Shown in pieces: positions 24,626-32,949 of a stretch of 64,000 bases of DNA. The notes under the pieces were generated by a model. It was not told the origin of the DNA. It saw nothing but the letters and a program-made list of their open reading frames with translations, and ran no database searches. Numbering within the stretch: position 1 is the stretch's first letter; each line of letters begins with the position of its first letter. The translations under genes and the position numbers were made by a program. Source of the stretch: Luteimonas mephitis DSM 12574 (GTDB lineage Bacteria; Pseudomonadota; Gammaproteobacteria; Xanthomonadales; Xanthomonadaceae); contig NZ_AULN01000012.1 of NCBI RefSeq assembly GCF_000422305.1, positions 269,001 to 333,000 of the forward strand, given 5' to 3'.

Positions 24626-26239
24626 TCAATTCCCGCCGCGGACGAGGTCCGCCGCGCGCTCGGCGATCATGATCGTGGGTGCGTTGGTGTTGCCGGTCGG
24701 CAGCGTCGGCATGACCGACGCGTCGATCACGCGCAGCCCGTCGATGCCGCGCACCCGCAGCTGCGGGTCGACCACGGCCGCGTCGTCGCTGCCCATGCGG
24801 CAGGTGCCGATCGGGTGGTAGACGGTCTCGGCCTTGGCGCGGACGAACTCGACCAGCTCGGCATCGTTGCGCGGGAGCCGGGCGGGGAAGATCGGCGCGC
24901 CGCGGAAATCGTCGAACGCCTTCTGCGCGAGGATGTCCAGCGAGATGCGCGCGCATTCGACCATCACCTTCAGGTCGAAGCCTTCCGGGTCGCCCAGGTA
25001 GTTGGCTTCGATCCGCGGCTTGTCGGTCGCACGGTCGCTGGCCAGGGTAATCCGGCCTCGGCTGCGCGGGTGCAGGTTGCAGGCGTGCATGGTGTAGCCG
25101 TCGCCGGGCAGGCGGTTGCGGCCGTGGTCGTCGATCATCGCCGGGATGAAATGCAGCTGGATGTCGGCGCGCTCGTCGGTGGCCAGCGGCGAGCGCAGGA
25201 ACGCGCCGCCTTCGGCGATGTTGCTGGTGCCCGGGCCGCGACGGCCGCGCAGGAAGTAGTCGAAGGCCAGCTTCAGTTCGTTGGCGCGGTCGTAGCTGGT
25301 GCGCCGGGTTTCGTGCTGCAGGGTGCACACGTCGAGGTGGTCCTGCAGGTTGGTGCCGACGCCGTTGCTCGCGACGACTGTTTCGATTCCGTGCCGTCGC
25401 AGTTCCGCTTCCGGGCCGATGCCGGACAGCATCAGCAGCTGCGGTGAATTGATCGCGCCGCCGCTGAGGATCACTTCGCGCGAGGCCAGGTAACGCCGCG
25501 CCTTGCCCTGTTGCACGCAGGCCACGCCGGCGGCGCGCTGCCGGTCGAAGAGGATGCGTTCGACCAGGGTGCCGGTGCGCACGGTCAGGTTCGGCCGCGG
25601 CCTGGCCGGGTCGAGGTAGGCCACCGCGGCCGAGCAGCGCGCACCGTCGCGCTGGGTGACCTGGTACAGGCCGATGCCGAGCTGCGCGGAGCCGTTGAAG
25701 TCGTCGTTGCGCGCCAGGCCCGCCTGCTGGCCGGCTTCGATGAACACTTGCGAGAGCGGATTGACGCTGCGCAGGTCCGAAACCGTCAGCGGGCCGTCGC
25801 CGCCGTGCAACGCGTCGCCGCCGCGGGTATTGCCTTCTGCACGCTTGAACCACGGCAGCACGCTGGCCCAGTCCCAGCCGTGCGCGCCCTGCGCGGCCCA
25901 GTCGTCGTAATCGCCGGCGACGCCGCGGATGTAGCACATCGCGTTGATCGAGCTGGAGCCACCGAGCACCTTGCCGCGCGGCCACCAGATCACCCGGTTG
26001 CCGAGCTGCGGCTCGGGCACGGTGCTGTAGTCCCAGTTGATGCGCCGGTTGCCAGCGATCTTTGCCAACCCGGCCGGCATGTGGATGAAGGGATGCCAGT
26101 CGCGCCCGCCGGCTTCCAGCAGCAGCACCTTGCAGGCGGGATCCTCGGACAGGCGGTTGGCGAGCACGCAGCCGGCGGAACCGGCGCCGACGATGATGTA
26201 GTCGTAGGCGGCACGCGCGTTGTTCTTGGAGTCGGTCAT
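24626..26239 (-). CDS. GMC-family FAD oxidoreductase (choline/alcohol dehydrogenase-like)
   Basis: 537 aa. The FAD dinucleotide fold is at the start ([20 protein letters not shown], about 13-32); GMC signature 1 is [19 protein letters not shown] (about 89-107), and signature 2 is [17 protein letters not shown]. The C-terminal catalytic block is [11 protein letters not shown] with the catalytic His, followed by [19 protein letters not shown]. Such enzymes oxidise primary alcohols; choline (BetA) is one option, but no betB or betaine gene is nearby, so substrate stays open. Divergent from the MFS gene across a region with a perfect 14-bp palindrome. Confidence 0.9.
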   Translation of the reverse strand: MTDSKNNARAAYDYIIVGAGSAGCVLANRLSEDPACKVLLLEAGGRDWHPFIHMPAGLAKIAGNRRINWDYSTVPEPQLGNRVIWWPRGKVLGGSSSINAMCYIRGVAGDYDDWAAQGAHGWDWASVLPWFKRAEGNTRGGDALHGGDGPLTVSDLRSVNPLSQVFIEAGQQAGLARNDDFNGSAQLGIGLYQVTQRDGARCSAAVAYLDPARPRPNLTVRTGTLVERILFDRQRAAGVACVQQGKARRYLASREVILSGGAINSPQLLMLSGIGPEAELRRHGIETVVASNGVGTNLQDHLDVCTLQHETRRTSYDRANELKLAFDYFLRGRRGPGTSNIAEGGAFLRSPLATDERADIQLHFIPAMIDDHGRNRLPGDGYTMHACNLHPRSRGRITLASDRATDKPRIEANYLGDPEGFDLKVMVECARISLDILAQKAFDDFRGAPIFPARLPRNDAELVEFVRAKAETVYHPIGTCRMGSDDAAVVDPQLRVRGIDGLRVIDASVMPTLPTGNTNAPTIMIAERAADLVRGGN

Positions 26240-26263
26240 CCGGCCAAGTTAGGGAGCGGGACT

Positions 26264-26277
26264 AGAGCATATGCTCT
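26264..26277. promoter_or_regulatory. Perfect palindrome AGAGCATATGCTCT, candidate operator
   Basis: A 14-bp perfect dyad in the 101-bp divergent spacer, 25 bases upstream of the GMC gene and 64 upstream of the carrier gene. Position and symmetry suggest binding by a dimeric regulator controlling one or both genes. Confidence 0.5.
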
Positions 26278-26340
26278 GCGAGGTAGCGCGTCGCGCGGGC
26301 ATGGGATAACGTTTGCGCGGCCCACGGGGCGGATACCGAA

Positions 26341-27744
26341 TTGAGCAGCACGACCGACCATGGCGCCACCGCGGGCCGCACCGCACGCCTGCGCTCGGCA
26401 CTGGCCGAGTCGCCGCCGCTGCTGTGGTCGTTCCTGTACTTCTTCTGCCTGCTCAGCGGCTACTACGTGCTGCGGCCGGTGCGCGATGCGATGGGTGCGT
26501 CGAGCGATGTCGAAGCGGTGTTCCCGCCGGAGATGGTGGGCTTCTTCGCCGCCCATGGCATCCCGCTGCAGGAGCTGATCCTGCAAGTGCTGTCCACCTG
26601 TTCCTTCATCCTGATCCTGGTCGCGCAGCCGGTTTACGGCGCGCTGGTCAGCCGCTTCCCGCGCGGCGTGTTCCTGCCGGTGCTGTTCGGGTTCTTCATC
26701 CTGTGCCTGCTCGGCTTCCACCTGTTGTTCGACAGCCAGGTTGCCGGGCGCGGGATGGCGTTCTTCCTGTGGGTCACGGTCTTCAATGTGTTCTCGGTGG
26801 CCGTGTTCTGGAGCTTCATGGCCGACGTGTTCACCAATGCCGAGGCGCGCAAGTACTACGGTTACATCGGTGCGGCGGGCACGATAGGTGCGTTCACCGG
26901 CCCGCTCATCACCCGCGCACTGGCGGAGAAGGTGGGCCTGGCGAACCTGATGCTGGTATCGGCGTGCTTCCTCGCCGCCTGCGTGGTGTGCATCTGGAAG
27001 CTGCGCCGATGGGCGGTGTCGCGTGAGCGCGAAACCGGGCGCGACAACGAAAGTGCGATGGGCGGCGACGTGCTGGCCGGCCTGAAGCTGATCGCGAAGG
27101 AGCCGCTGCTGCGCTGGCTGGCGGCGATGGTGTTCCTGGGCGTCGGCGTCGGCCAGCTGCTCTACAACGAACAGGCCTCCATCGCCCGCGAAGGTTTCGC
27201 CACCGCCGAGGCGCGTACCGCCTACTACGCCGGTATCGACATCGCGGTGAACGTGCTGACGCTGGTCGTGCAGCTGTTGCTGACCCGCTTCCTGCTGTCG
27301 CGTTACGGCTTGCTGGCGGTGTTGATGATCCCGATGGCGTGCCTGCTGGTCGGCTTCGCGGTGCTCACCGCGTCGCCGCTGCCGATCGTGGTCGGCATCG
27401 TCCAGGTGGTCACGCGTTCCAACGAGTTTTCGCTGATGAAGCCGGGCCGCGAGACCATCTACACGCGCGTGCCGCGGGAATGGCGCTACAAGGCCGGCGC
27501 GGCCATCGACACCGCGTTCTTCCGCGGCGGCGAAATCACTTTCTCGTGGACGTACAAGGTGCTGGCGGCGTTCGGTTCGCAGATGGTGTTCGGCGTCGGC
27601 CTGCTGTTCGCCAGCGTGATGACCCTCAGCGCGTGGCGGTTGCTGAAGGAGGAAGCCAGGCTGCCGTCCGAGCGTGCGGATGTGCGCGGCGGCCCTGCCG
27701 GCGGCACCGATGCCGGCGCGCGGCCGGCCGCAGGCGCGGGCTGA
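26341..27744 (+). CDS. ATP/ADP-translocase-like carrier (NTP/NDP exchange family, MFS fold)
   Basis: 467 aa with about 11-12 membrane helices. The N-terminal block LYFFCLLSGYYVLRPVRDAMG and the internal VFNVFSVAVFWSFMADVF and RYYGYIGAAGTIGA-type segments are characteristic of the TLC/NTP-transporter relatives found in free-living bacteria, whose substrates are not established. Start: TTG at 26341 after GGGGCGGA; no in-frame ATG gives a complete first helix. The C-terminal 30 residues are Ala/Gly/Arg low complexity. Confidence 0.82.
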   Translation: MSSTTDHGATAGRTARLRSALAESPPLLWSFLYFFCLLSGYYVLRPVRDAMGASSDVEAVFPPEMVGFFAAHGIPLQELILQVLSTCSFILILVAQPVYGALVSRFPRGVFLPVLFGFFILCLLGFHLLFDSQVAGRGMAFFLWVTVFNVFSVAVFWSFMADVFTNAEARKYYGYIGAAGTIGAFTGPLITRALAEKVGLANLMLVSACFLAACVVCIWKLRRWAVSRERETGRDNESAMGGDVLAGLKLIAKEPLLRWLAAMVFLGVGVGQLLYNEQASIAREGFATAEARTAYYAGIDIAVNVLTLVVQLLLTRFLLSRYGLLAVLMIPMACLLVGFAVLTASPLPIVVGIVQVVTRSNEFSLMKPGRETIYTRVPREWRYKAGAAIDTAFFRGGEITFSWTYKVLAAFGSQMVFGVGLLFASVMTLSAWRLLKEEARLPSERADVRGGPAGGTDAGARPAAGAG

Positions 27745-27845
27745 GCGCGCGTGGAGATGGCGTCCATGTTGCCGATGCAAGCCCGTGGATGCGGCCGATC
27801 CGCAGCGATGGCGCGGGCGGCGATGCCGCTGCGCCCTGTGCGGTG

Positions 27846-28496
27846 ATGCTGGAACGCTACCCGGTCGAGCAGGAATGTCCCCGCGCCCGGCGTCGCCCGC
27901 GACAGCGGGTCGTTGCGGTCGCGCTGTTGTCACTGGCCTTGTGCTGCCACCCGCTCCACGCGGGGCCGGCCGGGCGGACCGGTCCCTCGTCGGTCCGGAT
28001 CAACGAAACGATCATTCGTTACACGCTGGTCGCCGGCTCGATCGACGAGCTGCGCGCGCAGCTGCAGCACGACATTCCCGCGCTGCGGGGGGCGGAGGGA
28101 ACGCATGGCCGCACCCGCAGCGATATCACGATCGCCTACGAGTTCGACAGGTCATCCGCAGGGTGCCGCCTGCGCGACCTCGAGGTGCGGCTCGACATCG
28201 ATGTGACGCTGCCCGAATGGAACCCCGCCCAGATGGTCCCGGCCTGGCAACTGGAGCGCTGGGAGCGGGCGCTGGCCGCGCTGGAACGGCACGAGGCGAC
28301 GCATCGCGCGAACGCGCGCGCGGCGGCGGAGGAGGCGAGGGCGCGGATCCAGGCGATCGGCTTGCAGCCCGATTGCAAGCAGGTCAGGGATGCGGCCAGC
28401 CGGCAGCTGCGTCGGACCAGGCTGAAGTACGAGTTTCGTGATCGGCGTTACGATGCACAGAGCCGGAACGGGATCGCGGAAGGGGCCGAGCTCTGA
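27846..28496 (+). CDS. DUF922 putative secreted zinc protease
   Basis: 216 aa. A basic N-terminus and hydrophobic segment (VVAVALLSLALCCHPLHAG, about 22-40) form a signal peptide. The catalytic motif HEATH (HExxH; residues 150-154) lies in LERHEATHRANARAAAEEA, and the DUF922 core covers about 60-175. The family was named for predicted secreted Zn-dependent proteases of rhizobia and relatives; activity is not demonstrated here. Start ATG 27846; the same frame is open far upstream, overlapping the preceding gene antisense-free but without family character. Cys residues at 108 and 176 are candidates for a disulfide. Confidence 0.75.
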   Translation: MLERYPVEQECPRARRRPRQRVVAVALLSLALCCHPLHAGPAGRTGPSSVRINETIIRYTLVAGSIDELRAQLQHDIPALRGAEGTHGRTRSDITIAYEFDRSSAGCRLRDLEVRLDIDVTLPEWNPAQMVPAWQLERWERALAALERHEATHRANARAAAEEARARIQAIGLQPDCKQVRDAASRQLRRTRLKYEFRDRRYDAQSRNGIAEGAEL

Positions 28497-28587
28497 GCCG
28501 CTGCCGGGGCCTCGGCATGCCGGCGGAGGCGGGGCGTTGCGAAGCGATGCCGTCCACGTTGCATCCGTATCCGTGCAGGAACTGGAA

Positions 28588-28938
28588 ATGCCGATTGTTG
28601 CCGTTGTCCTGATCGTCCTGGTCGCGCTGCTGCACCTGTACTTCCTGGTGCTCGAGATGTTCCTGTGGACGCGTCCGGCAGGGATGAAGGTGTTCCGCAA
28701 CACGCCCGAGAAGGCCGCCGTCACGCGCGTGCTGGCGGCCAACCAGGGCTTGTACAACGGCTTCCTCGCCGCCGGGCTGCTGTGGGCGGGAGCGACCTCG
28801 CGCCAGGACGTCGCGCTGTTCTTCCTCGCCTGCGTGATGGTCGCCGGGCTGTATGGCGCGGCGACGGTCAGCCGGCGCATCTTCTACGTGCAGGCCGCAC
28901 CGGCACTGGCCGCGATCGCGGCACTGTGGCTTGCGTAG
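28588..28938 (+). CDS. DUF1304 membrane protein
   Basis: 116 aa, four membrane helices. Family features: LHLYFLVLEMFLWTRP near the N-terminus, then NQGLYNGFLAAGLLW and VAGLYGAATVSRRIFYVQA. Function unknown. Start ATG 28588 is preceded by CAGGAAC; an ATG at 28438 would add 50 non-family residues. Convergent with the thioesterase-like gene. Confidence 0.88.
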   Translation: MPIVAVVLIVLVALLHLYFLVLEMFLWTRPAGMKVFRNTPEKAAVTRVLAANQGLYNGFLAAGLLWAGATSRQDVALFFLACVMVAGLYGAATVSRRIFYVQAAPALAAIAALWLA

Positions 28939-29030
28939 GTCGCGGTTGCACCCCCGACGATTCCAGGAGTCCCAGTGCACCAGCGGGCGGTTCCGCGCCA
29001 GCGAGGCGATGTTGAAGCCGGTGCTTGAAG

Positions 29031-29052
29031 GCCGGCGTGCCTAGACGCCGGC
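29031..29052. terminator. Hairpin between convergent genes
   Basis: GCCGGCGT / ACGCCGGC, 8-bp perfect stem with loop GCCTAG, just past the stop regions of the DUF1304 and DUF4442 genes. Lacks a T-tract, so a weak bidirectional terminator at best. Confidence 0.4.
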
Positions 29053-29064
29053 TGCAGTCGCGCT

Positions 29065-29532
29065 TCAGCGGCGCGGTGAGATCCACATCGAGATGCGGGC
29101 GCGGAATACTGCTTCGCCGGCGGGGTTCGTGACTTCCACGTCGACCGGCAGTTCGTAGCCCGCGGCGGCTTCGATCGCCGGCTGCGCAGGCGTCGCCACG
29201 GCGCGCATGGTGCCGACCGCCTTGTGCAGGTACTCGACCGCCATGCCCTTGGGAATCCAGCGCATCGACGCCGGCAGGCTGGCGTCGATCATCAATCCGC
29301 CGGTCAGTTCGGCCAGGTTGCACAGCGCGATCGCATGCACGGTGCCGATGTGATTGGTGACCGCGCGGCGGTGGCGCAGGCTGGCCACGCAGCGGCCAGG
29401 TTCAAGCAGTTCGATGCGCGGACGGATGCTGGCGAAGTAGGGCGCCTTGAAGCACACCGCGCGCGAGAACAGCCAGTGGCCCGCGGGCCAGCGGGTGATG
29501 CGGCGATAGAGGGCGAGGACGGAGGTGGACAT
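29065..29532 (-). CDS. DUF4442 hotdog-fold protein (thioesterase-like)
   Basis: 155 aa, single hotdog domain. AVTNHIGTVHAIALCNLAELTGG (around residues 55-78) matches the long helix and active-site segment of the DUF4442/PaaI-like group; the C-terminal strand DVEVTNPAGEAVFRARISMW is also typical. Such proteins hydrolyse acyl-CoA thioesters. It lies immediately downstream of fadE on the same strand across a repeat, so a part in fatty-acid turnover is a reasonable inference. Start ATG 29532; the frame reads back into repeat sequence. Confidence 0.82.
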   Translation of the reverse strand: MSTSVLALYRRITRWPAGHWLFSRAVCFKAPYFASIRPRIELLEPGRCVASLRHRRAVTNHIGTVHAIALCNLAELTGGLMIDASLPASMRWIPKGMAVEYLHKAVGTMRAVATPAQPAIEAAAGYELPVDVEVTNPAGEAVFRARISMWISPRR

Positions 29533-29549
29533 GGCGATGACCTTCAAGT

Positions 29550-29640
29550 GCCGCAGGGGCGGCTTCAGCCGCGAGCTTCTGCTCCTCCCCCGTGAAGGCA
29601 GGGGGCAGCAACAACGCTCGCGGCCGGAACCGCTCCCGCA
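29550..29640. repeat. GGAGCGGCTTCAGCCGCGAGC-type repeat pair, copy 1
   Basis: GCAGGGGCGGCTTCAGCCGCGAGC (29553-29576) faces the inverted arm GCTCGCGGCCGGAACCGCTCCCGC (29616-29639). Between fadE and the DUF4442 gene. Related copies occur at 34821, 59591 and 62041. Confidence 0.8.
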
Positions 29641-29668
29641 AGGCAGGGGGCAAGTACCCGACGGCGCG

Positions 29669-32146
29669 TCAGGCCGCCTCGAGCGGCACGCGCTTGTGCT
29701 GCGGCAGGTCGTAGTACGACGCGGCGCGCAGTTCATGCGTGTCGAAGTCGTCGACCGTGATCGCGTCGAGCGTCAACGCGCGCAGTTCCTCGAGCTGGGC
29801 GCGCTCGTCGGCCGTGATCCAGCCCTCGCGCACGCCCTCGTCGAGCTGCGAGGCGAAGTCCAGCGCCTCGATGTCGCTGTTCTTCAGCGCCTTGAGGAAC
29901 TTGCGCTCCACCGGTTCGGCGAGGATCGCCCTGGCCAGGTAGCTGTCGATGCGGCCGGCCGGGTTGTTCTCGCACGGCGTGGTGAACACGCCGTTGGCGA
30001 GCCGGTCGCGCGCCTCGTTCGGCGCCATCAGCAGGGCTGCGGTGCGGTGTCCGAGGCGGTCGCTCGGCGCCTGCGCGCGGCGGCCCCACGGGAACACCAG
30101 CGCCCACAGCAGCCAGCCCACCGGGCGGATCGGGTAGTTGCGCAGCGCCGTCGACAGCGCCAGCTCGATCTTGTGCACCGAGTCGTGGAACGCCCACGCC
30201 AGCAGCGGCTGGTCGCCGGCCGGCCGGCCCTCGTCCTGGTAGCGCTTGAGCATCGCGCTGGTCAGGTACAGATGACTGAGCACGTCGCCCAGGCGCCCGG
30301 ACAGCGACTCCTTGAACTTCAGCTTGCCGCCGAGCAGCAGCATCGAGGCGTCGGCGATCAGCGCCAGGTTGGCCGAGTAGCGGTCGAGCTTGCGGAAGTA
30401 GCGGCGGGTGTAGTCGTCGCCAGGCGCCTTGCCGACCTTGGCGCCGGTCAGGCCGAACCAGAACGAGCGCACCGCGTTGGAGATCGCGAAGCCGATGTGG
30501 CCGAACAGGTTGCGGTCGAACTCCTCCAGCCCCGCTCGCTCGTCCGGGTTCTGCGCCGCCTTCATTTCCTTGAGCACCCACGGATGGCACAGGATCGCGC
30601 CCTGGCCGAAGATCAGCAGACTGCGGGTCATGATGTTGGCGCCTTCGACGGTGACCGCGATCGGCGCCGCCTGCCAGCTGCGGCCGGCGAAGTTGCGCGG
30701 GCCGAGGATGATGCCCTTGCCGCCGAGCACGTCCATGACGTCGCTCGAGACTTCGCGCGCCATCGTCGTGCAGTGGTACTTGGCGATCGCCGACGGAACC
30801 GCCGGGGTCTCGCCGCGATCCACCGCCATCGCGGTGGCCTGCGACAGCGCGCTGATCGCGTAGGCCTTGCCGGCGATGCGCGCGAGCGCCTCCTCGACGC
30901 CCTCGAAGCGGCCGATCGACAGGCCGAACTGCTTGCGGATGCGCGCGTACGCACCGGTCGCGATCGCACCCATCTTGGCGCCGCCGCTGGCCGTGGAGGG
31001 CAGGGTGATCGAGCGGCCGATCGACAGCTGTTCGTTCAACATCTGCCAGCCCTTGCCGGCGTAATCCTCGCCGCCGAGCAGCTGGCTCAGCGGGATGAAC
31101 ACCTCGCGGCCGTGGATCGGGCCATTCTGGAAGGGCGAGTTGAGCGGAAAGTGGCGGCGGCCGATGTCCACGCCCTCGGTGTCGCGCGGCACCAGGGCGA
31201 TGGTGATGCCGATGTCGTTGGTGTCGCCGATCAGGCCGTCGGGGTCGTACAGCCGGAAGGCAAGGCCGATGATCGTCGCCACCGGTGCCAGGGTGATGTA
31301 GCGCTTGTCGAACGTGAGCTTGATGCCGAGCACGTTGGCGCCGTTCCACTCGCCCTGGCAGACGATGCCGTAGTCGGGGATGGAGGTCGCGTCGGAGCCT
31401 GCGAACGGGCCGGTCAGGCCGAAGCAGGGCACCTCGACGCCCGCGGCCAGGCGCGGCAGGTAGTAGTCCTTCTGTTCCTGGGTGCCGTAGTGCACCAGCA
31501 GCTCGCCCGGGCCGAGCGAGTTGGGCACGCCGACGGTGGAGCTGACCACGCTCGACATCGAGGCGATCTTCTGGATCACCTTGTGGTGCGCCAGCGCGGA
31601 GAAGCCCAGGCCGCCGTACTCCTTCGGGATGATCATCCCGAAGAACTTGTGCTGCTTGATGAAATCCCACATCGCCGGAGGCAGATCGGCATGGACGTGG
31701 GTGATCTCCCAGTCGTTGATCTGCTTGCACAGCTCCTCGACCGGGCCGTCGAGGAAGGCCTGCTCTTCGTCCGTGAGCCTCGGTGCCGGCTGCGACAGCA
31801 GCTGGTTCCAATCGGGGGCGCCCGAGAACAGCTCGCCCTCGAAGCCGACCGAGCCGGACTCCAGCGCGATGCGCTCGGTCTGCGACAGCGGCGGCAGGAT
31901 CCTGCGGTAGAACTTCAGCAGCGGCGCGGTGACCAGCGGCTTGCGGATGCCGGGGATCAACAGCGGCACCGCGATCAGGGCCACCAGTACGGCGGCGACG
32001 ATCACGGCGGCGTGGTTGGCGCCCAGCAGCCAGCAGGCGACCAGCAGGGTCGCGGTGATGGCGGCCCAGTAGGCGAGCCGCAGCCGGTGATAGGCGGCGA
32101 CCGCCCCGGCGAGGAGGAAAGCGACGAAGGGAAGCAAGATGCTCAT
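29669..32146 (-). CDS. fadE: Acyl-CoA dehydrogenase FadE
   Basis: First step of fatty-acid beta-oxidation: FAD-dependent 2,3-dehydrogenation of acyl-CoA. 825 aa, close to E. coli FadE (814), with the long N-terminal membrane region (about 5-60) and extra C-terminal domain that mark FadE. Blocks: FFGMIIPKEYGGLGFSALAH, VPNSLGPGELLVHYGTQEQK, CFGLTGPFAGSDATSIPD and GRSITLPSTASGGAK. Start ATG 32146 (MSILLPFVAF). Divergent from a TetR gene, with an 18-bp dyad in the spacer that could serve as operator, so repression relieved by acyl-CoA is a plausible scheme. Confidence 0.95.
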   Translation of the reverse strand: MSILLPFVAFLLAGAVAAYHRLRLAYWAAITATLLVACWLLGANHAAVIVAAVLVALIAVPLLIPGIRKPLVTAPLLKFYRRILPPLSQTERIALESGSVGFEGELFSGAPDWNQLLSQPAPRLTDEEQAFLDGPVEELCKQINDWEITHVHADLPPAMWDFIKQHKFFGMIIPKEYGGLGFSALAHHKVIQKIASMSSVVSSTVGVPNSLGPGELLVHYGTQEQKDYYLPRLAAGVEVPCFGLTGPFAGSDATSIPDYGIVCQGEWNGANVLGIKLTFDKRYITLAPVATIIGLAFRLYDPDGLIGDTNDIGITIALVPRDTEGVDIGRRHFPLNSPFQNGPIHGREVFIPLSQLLGGEDYAGKGWQMLNEQLSIGRSITLPSTASGGAKMGAIATGAYARIRKQFGLSIGRFEGVEEALARIAGKAYAISALSQATAMAVDRGETPAVPSAIAKYHCTTMAREVSSDVMDVLGGKGIILGPRNFAGRSWQAAPIAVTVEGANIMTRSLLIFGQGAILCHPWVLKEMKAAQNPDERAGLEEFDRNLFGHIGFAISNAVRSFWFGLTGAKVGKAPGDDYTRRYFRKLDRYSANLALIADASMLLLGGKLKFKESLSGRLGDVLSHLYLTSAMLKRYQDEGRPAGDQPLLAWAFHDSVHKIELALSTALRNYPIRPVGWLLWALVFPWGRRAQAPSDRLGHRTAALLMAPNEARDRLANGVFTTPCENNPAGRIDSYLARAILAEPVERKFLKALKNSDIEALDFASQLDEGVREGWITADERAQLEELRALTLDAITVDDFDTHELRAASYYDLPQHKRVPLEAA

Positions 32147-32281
32147 CTCTCGGACTCCGGTGAGCTGCCTGAACAGGGAGGGTAGCCCGCACGATGTTGC
32201 CATCGCGCGATTCGACCACCATACGCACAAGTATGGAATTCTGCAAACAGTAGCCGATACGCCGCGCACCGCTGGCAAATG

Positions 32282-32299
32282 CGGAACGATACTGTTCCG
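32282..32299. promoter_or_regulatory. Inverted repeat CGGAAC-6-GTTCCG, candidate TetR operator
   Basis: Perfect 6-bp arms with a GATACT spacer in the 164-bp region between fadE and the TetR gene, 12-30 bases before the TetR start codon. Size and place fit autoregulation by the TetR protein with co-control of fadE. Confidence 0.55.
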
Positions 32300-32310
32300 G
32301 TCGGTGGCGT

Positions 32311-32949
32311 ATGGATACACTGGCAGCCATGACGTCCATCGCATCGGCACCGGCACCCGACAAACCGGAACGCAAGGCGCGCCTGAGTGCCGAGGACTGG
32401 GCCCAGGCCGCGCTCGACCTGATCGCCGAACAGGGCGTGGCAGCGGTGGCGGTCGAACCGCTGGCGCGCCGGCTGGGCGTGACCAAGGGCAGCTTCTACT
32501 GGCACTTCCCTTCGCGCGACGCGCTCCTGCAGGCCGCGCTGGAGCGCTGGGAGAGCTTCGAGCAGGAGGCCGTGTTCGGCACCCTCGAGGCCATCCCCGA
32601 TCCGCGCGAGCGCCTGCGCGACCTGTTCCAGCTGGTCGCGCACGAGGCCAAGTCGCACGTGATCTACAGCGCGCTGCTCAAAGCGCTCGACCACCCGGCG
32701 GTGCAGCCGGTGATGGAGCGCGTGTCGCAGCGTCGGCTCGAATACCTCACCGCCTCGTTCCGCCAGGCCGGCCTCGGCCGCAGCGACGCCCAGCACCGTG
32801 CCCGGCTGGCGTACGCGGCCTACGTGGGCTTCCTGCAGCTGCAGCTTCAGCTGCAGAAGTCCCGGCCGCCGCGCGACGAGTTCGAGGCCTACGTCGAGCA
32901 CATGATGGCAACGCTGATTCCACCCCTTCCAAGGCATGAGAGCAATTGA
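32311..32949 (+). CDS. TetR-family transcriptional regulator
   Basis: 212 aa. N-terminal HTH at about 25-70, with AALDLIAEQGVAAVAVEPLARR and the recognition helix LGVTKGSFYWHFPSRDALL; the remaining 140 residues are the helical ligand domain. ATG 32329 (MTSIASAP) is an equally possible start. Its stop codon overlaps the pckG start (TGATG), so regulator and gluconeogenic enzyme are co-translated, and the divergent partner is fadE. I infer a regulator linking fatty-acid breakdown to gluconeogenesis. Confidence 0.9.
   Translation: MDTLAAMTSIASAPAPDKPERKARLSAEDWAQAALDLIAEQGVAAVAVEPLARRLGVTKGSFYWHFPSRDALLQAALERWESFEQEAVFGTLEAIPDPRERLRDLFQLVAHEAKSHVIYSALLKALDHPAVQPVMERVSQRRLEYLTASFRQAGLGRSDAQHRARLAYAAYVGFLQLQLQLQKSRPPRDEFEAYVEHMMATLIPPLPRHESN

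Noticed and set aside
29525..32185. 886-aa plus-strand open frame
   Set aside because: Antisense shadow of fadE; composition is Arg/Ala/Gln-rich and the sense strand matches FadE throughout.
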